Assembly: GCA_963675655.1 (NCBI GenBank)
Contig: OY776489.1
Coordinates: 1,798,001 to 1,862,000, forward strand
Source: CAXXOK01 sp963675655
GTDB lineage: Bacteria > Bacillota > Clostridia > Christensenellales > Aristaeellaceae
Direction: 5' to 3'
Length of the DNA: 64,000 nucleotides
In this document: positions 61,376 to 64,000 of the stretch, in pieces
How positions within the stretch are numbered: position 1 is the stretch's first letter
How the letters are laid out: each line of letters begins with the position of its first letter
Made by a program: the position numbers and the translations under genes
The notes under the pieces: generated by a model
The model's database searches: none
What the model was told of the DNA's origin: nothing
The model's input: the letters and a program-made list of their open reading frames with translations, nothing else

Positions 61376-62419
61376 TTATTGCACGGCCTCCAACGCTTTA
61401 CGGGCGCTGTCGTAATCCGCATCGGTGGCAAGCGCATAGCCGGTGTGGCTGTACACGGAGAAGATGGCTTTGCCTTCTTCGGTGCCGATGATGTTGATCA
61501 GGGCCTGCTGCATCGCAGCGACGAACGCGGGGTTGTACACCTCGTCGTTCGCCTTGGTGATAGATACGGTGTCGTTGTAGATGCCATCGGTCACGCCGAT
61601 TACGTTAAGCTCGTTCCAGATGGTATCGGTACGGCCCATGCCGGCTTTGCCGGTTGCATCCTGCTGATCGGTAGCCAGCAGCCAGGCGTCTTCGTAGTCG
61701 CGGCGGCCATCGGCATAGCACACGATGATGTCAACCGCTTCAGCGGCGGCCTGCGCAAATGCTTCGCCGTAACCGCTGAGGGTAACAACGTTGGTAAGGT
61801 CGGTCAGCTTCTTGCCGTCGTAGTTATCCATCAACCACATGGTGGGGTAGATGTAACCGGCGGAAGAAGAGGTTTTCAGCACAGCCCAGTTGGCGTTGTT
61901 CAAATCGTCCCAGGTGAGGGCTTCGCCCGCGTTCACTTTGGCGGCCAGCTCTTTGCCGTAGGCGGAAGGCGTGGCGTAAATCAGCGAACGGTAGAAGGTT
62001 ACCTGCGTATCGGTGGGCGTGGTTTTGTTGGCATCGCCGTTCCAGGTGGTCGGGTCGGTGCTGTCGTTGCTCAGGCCCGCGCGGGTAGCGGTGAGGATTA
62101 CATCCACTTCGTCGCTGTACAGGGCGTAGGTGCCGCCCGGCAGCCAGCCGATGTCAATGGAACCGGCAGCCATAGCTTCGCCGGTCGCTTCGTAGGATGT
62201 ACCAACGGTGATGTCGATTTCACCCACGTCGTAGCCCTGGTTGAGCAGTTCGGCCTGCAGCAGTTCCGGCAGGTTTTTGGTGCCGGTGATGATGACGTCC
62301 GCATCCTTGGAGGGCACAAATTCGAGGGTGAGTTTGTCTAGATGAATGGCTTCCGCCATCGCGGAAGAAGCGCCGACGACCAACATAACCGCCAGCAATA
62401 GAGCAAGAATTTTTTTCAC
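61376..62419 (-). CDS. phnD: Phosphonate/phosphate-ester binding protein PhnD
   Basis: 347 aa from GTG 62419 (AAGGAGG upstream). Signal peptide ending SSAMA before EAIHL, no lipobox cysteine. PhnD family: LTLEFVPSKDADVI, LLQAELLNQGYDVGEIDITV, SYEATGEAMAAGSIDIGWLP GGTYALYS and TTWNGD. First gene of phnD-C-E-E-nucleotidase on the minus strand. Ligand may be a phosphonate, phosphite or phosphate ester. Confidence 0.93.
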   Translation of the reverse strand: MKKILALLLAVMLVVGASSAMAEAIHLDKLTLEFVPSKDADVIITGTKNLPELLQAELLNQGYDVGEIDITVGTSYEATGEAMAAGSIDIGWLPGGTYALYSDEVDVILTATRAGLSNDSTDPTTWNGDANKTTPTDTQVTFYRSLIYATPSAYGKELAAKVNAGEALTWDDLNNANWAVLKTSSSAGYIYPTMWLMDNYDGKKLTDLTNVVTLSGYGEAFAQAAAEAVDIIVCYADGRRDYEDAWLLATDQQDATGKAGMGRTDTIWNELNVIGVTDGIYNDTVSITKANDEVYNPAFVAAMQQALINIIGTEEGKAIFSVYSHTGYALATDADYDSARKALEAVQ

Positions 62420-63140
62420 TAGGGTTTCCTCCTTTTATTGAATAGAAGAACTTTACTTATCATACCGCACCTTTGTCAATATTTCCATATCAGAATGATT
62501 AAGATTATGTAATTATCATCAATTATTTGTAATGGTATCGCCGTAATCCATAGTTGGGTGTCCGAATCATTTTTCCGGGGGTTTTTACTTACCTGTTGCA
62601 GGCAGTTGCCTATTCGCTGCTCACGGTGGAGGATTGCGCTTTTGCATAACAGCTTGCCGGGCGGAGGATAATGCCATTATAGATACCTGCCATATTGTGA
62701 AATCTACACCGATACTGGTACAGAAATGATACCTTTAAAGGAAAAAGTTTACACGGAACCGGCAGAATGATCACACAATGTTCACAAACGGGGTGTATTA
62801 TCTATTTCGAAGCAACCGGGTCTCGTTCACGGCAGCAGGAGGCGCACAGGCGCTGCGGGCTTGCGGATATGGCGAAAACAAAGGCAAGTTACCCGTCCAT
62901 TTCTCCGCAACCGTCGCTTTACCGTGTTACGATGGCGTTTGGTTTTCTTCCATGGAGTAGCGAAACCGGTTATGTTTATCTGCCGGAACCTGCAAGGGGC
63001 TTTCGCCTCGCTCCAGATAGTTTTGCAGCACAGGAGCCGTTTGTCGGCTCTTTTTTTATATGTAAATGAAGCTTGCGGATGCAATGGTTTGAAAAATCTA
63101 TATATGAAGATAAAGGCAGCCGGATACAGACAGAAAACAG
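62420..63140. other. Long intergenic region with one plus-strand terminator
   Basis: About 720 bp without a supportable gene. GAGCCG-TTTGT-CGGCTC (63034-63050) followed by T7 is a good plus-strand terminator with no gene in front of it, so a short RNA ending here is possible. The left ~100 bp is the phnD leader. Confidence 0.5.
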
Positions 63141-63169
63141 TTGGAGGTTTCCTGGTTTTATAGTATACT
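63141..63169 (+). promoter_or_regulatory. Candidate promoter and palindrome before the AnfO gene
   Basis: TTGGAG (63141-63146), 17-bp spacer, TATACT (63164-63169). The -10 lies inside a perfect GTATAC-T-GTATAC palindrome (63163-63175), a possible operator. Confidence 0.55.
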
Positions 63170-63184
63170 GTATACAATCCTCAT

Positions 63185-63287
63185 CGGATGCTTCCATCCG
63201 CAAACAGGCCGAAGCATTTCAAGCTTTGGCAATCCACAGTAACATAACGGGGCAATGAAGCCTTCCGGTTGGGGGCTTCGCGTTTTT
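63185..63287 (+). promoter_or_regulatory. Structured leader with terminator-like hairpin before the AnfO gene
   Basis: Successive hairpins CGGATG/CATCCG (63185-63200), GCCGAAGC/GCTTTGGC (63208-63230) and GAAGCC/GGCTTC (63257-63279), the last followed by GCGTTTTT. Together with the upstream promoter this looks like an attenuation or riboswitch-type leader; it matches no riboswitch class I can name. Confidence 0.5.
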
Positions 63288-63319
63288 ACGCGCAAATTAT
63301 TCGGTGGAGGTGCGGTATC

Positions 63320-63943
63320 ATGAGCCATACAATTGCAGTCGCCTGCGATGCGGCAGGCAGGATGCAAACGCTTTCGGAGGCGGCGCAGGTGACGGTGTAC
63401 CGGCAAACGCCGCAGGGCTGGCAGCCGGACGTCGCGGCGCCGGTAGCGCTGGGTAGTGACCCTAAGGCGATGCGTGACGGGATGGAAACGCTCGCGGCGG
63501 CGCTGGGCAATTGCCGGATTCTGGCGGGGAAAAAGGTGGAAGGGATTGCATACCATTGCTTAAACCGTCTTGGGTTTGCAATTTTTGAAATCGATCATCT
63601 GGCGGATCATGTGCTGGACGAGATGCTGGCCGATGTGCAAACCGAGCAGCAGCCGACGGTAGAATCGGCCCCAGTTGCGCCATGGTCGGCCCAGAATGAT
63701 GGCCATTATCAGTTGGATTTGATCCGGCTGCAAAAGGAACACCCTGAAATATCCTCCAAAAAAGCATTCCGTTCTTTTTTGGAAACGGGCACTTTTCTTA
63801 GCTTCATGCTTACCTGCAGCCATCTGCCCCCCTGGGTGGAAGCGATGGCGAAAGACCGGAAGCTTACAATGGCGGTTGAAACACTCTCCGGGGGCGTGTT
63901 GTGTGCTACGTTTACGCCCGGTTGCTGCCCAGAGGCGGAATAA
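63320..63943 (+). CDS. AnfO-family protein (iron-only nitrogenase accessory family)
   Basis: 207 aa from ATG 63320 (GGTGGAGG upstream). Follows AnfO: N-terminal TIAVACDAAGRMQTLSEAAQ VTVYRQ, ILAGKKVEGIAYHCLNRLGF AIFEID, GHYQLDLIRLQKEHPEISSK KAFRSFLE and LTCSHLPPWVEAM, ending in a Cys pair (GCCPE). AnfO is known next to Fe-only nitrogenase genes but also occurs alone in anaerobes. No nitrogenase gene lies in the window; the downstream 57 bp show nothing. Confidence 0.8.
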   Translation: MSHTIAVACDAAGRMQTLSEAAQVTVYRQTPQGWQPDVAAPVALGSDPKAMRDGMETLAAALGNCRILAGKKVEGIAYHCLNRLGFAIFEIDHLADHVLDEMLADVQTEQQPTVESAPVAPWSAQNDGHYQLDLIRLQKEHPEISSKKAFRSFLETGTFLSFMLTCSHLPPWVEAMAKDRKLTMAVETLSGGVLCATFTPGCCPEAE

Positions 63944-64000
63944 AACGCGGTATACGGAATTGGTACCGGTGAAAGCCCGCAGAGAACGGCGGCTTCATGC

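Noticed and set aside
61379..62341. 320-codon plus-strand frame opposite phnD
   Set aside because: Mirror frame of phnD; phnD has signal peptide, motifs and operon context.
62767..63258. Small frames in the phnD-AnfO gap
   Set aside because: No ribosome sites, mutually overlapping on both strands, and they cross the terminator at 63034-63057.

Overview
The window is one contiguous bacterial chromosome segment, most likely from an anaerobic gut-type member of class Clostridia. The support is AGGAGG-type ribosome sites, TTG and GTG starts, a T-box leader on serS, and strongly Firmicutes-like gene families. The backbone looks GC-rich (mid-50s % by eye). An oddity is that all four intact transport substrate-binding proteins have signal-peptidase-I type leaders (AxA) and no lipobox cysteine. 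I cannot name the species; a Christensenellales-like lineage is only a guess.

Layout: 1-2.8 kb is the end of an lsr (autoinducer-2 uptake) operon in the enterobacterial order D-B-F. 3.3-6.0 kb (minus) and 7.7-10.1 kb (plus) are two polar amino-acid ABC transporters, separated by a decayed sugar-binding-protein pseudogene. The second transporter runs on into a cytidylate-kinase-like protein, a YgeY-like M20 hydrolase, an ornithine/alanine racemase-like enzyme and a degenerate M20 protein, which looks like an amino-acid scavenging cluster. 15-18.6 kb holds a GT-C-like membrane protein, a small protein and a GtrA protein (surface glycan work). 18.9-31.7 kb has a long-form PRPP synthetase, a tandem array of a palindromic repeat, cysK, an ECF-sigma/DUF4349/SIMPL operon, an amidohydrolase plus AAC(3)-like acetyltransferase, an Mbeg1-like protein and sbcDC. 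31.9-43.4 kb has a GT4 glycosyltransferase with a flippase-like partner, a GGDEF protein, serS with T-box, a serine hydrolase, a SNF2 helicase and an SRAP protein.

At 43.5-44.2 kb there is a seven-gene tRNA cluster (Pro, Glu, Ile2, Asp, Thr, Tyr, Leu). The tRNA-Leu 3' end is the left attachment site of a lower-GC island (44,179-54,520) bounded by a ~61-bp duplication. The island keeps prophage early genes (integrase, XRE repressor, excisionase, replisome organizer, sigma-like factor), but the integrase carries an in-frame stop, and an antirepressor and a P27-type small terminase are broken. In the place of the phage morphogenesis genes sits a compact three-gene operon, a PD-(D/E)XK-like/winged-helix protein, a Ser/Thr kinase and an unrecognised probable beta/alpha-barrel protein. 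This is the best candidate here for an undescribed (possibly defence) system. A third, degenerate att-like copy at ~55.95 kb, beyond a K+ channel gene, suggests successive insertions at the same tRNA.

56.3-62.4 kb returns to the backbone: beta-carbonic anhydrase, then a minus-strand phnD-phnC-phnE-phnE-nucleotidase operon for phosphonate/phosphate-ester use. The window ends with an AnfO-family gene (63,320-63,943) behind a structured leader with a terminator-like hairpin. A dispersed ~128-bp palindromic repeat family occurs at 3.2, 12.0 (miniature form), 20.3-20.9 (four tandem copies) and 26.3 kb.
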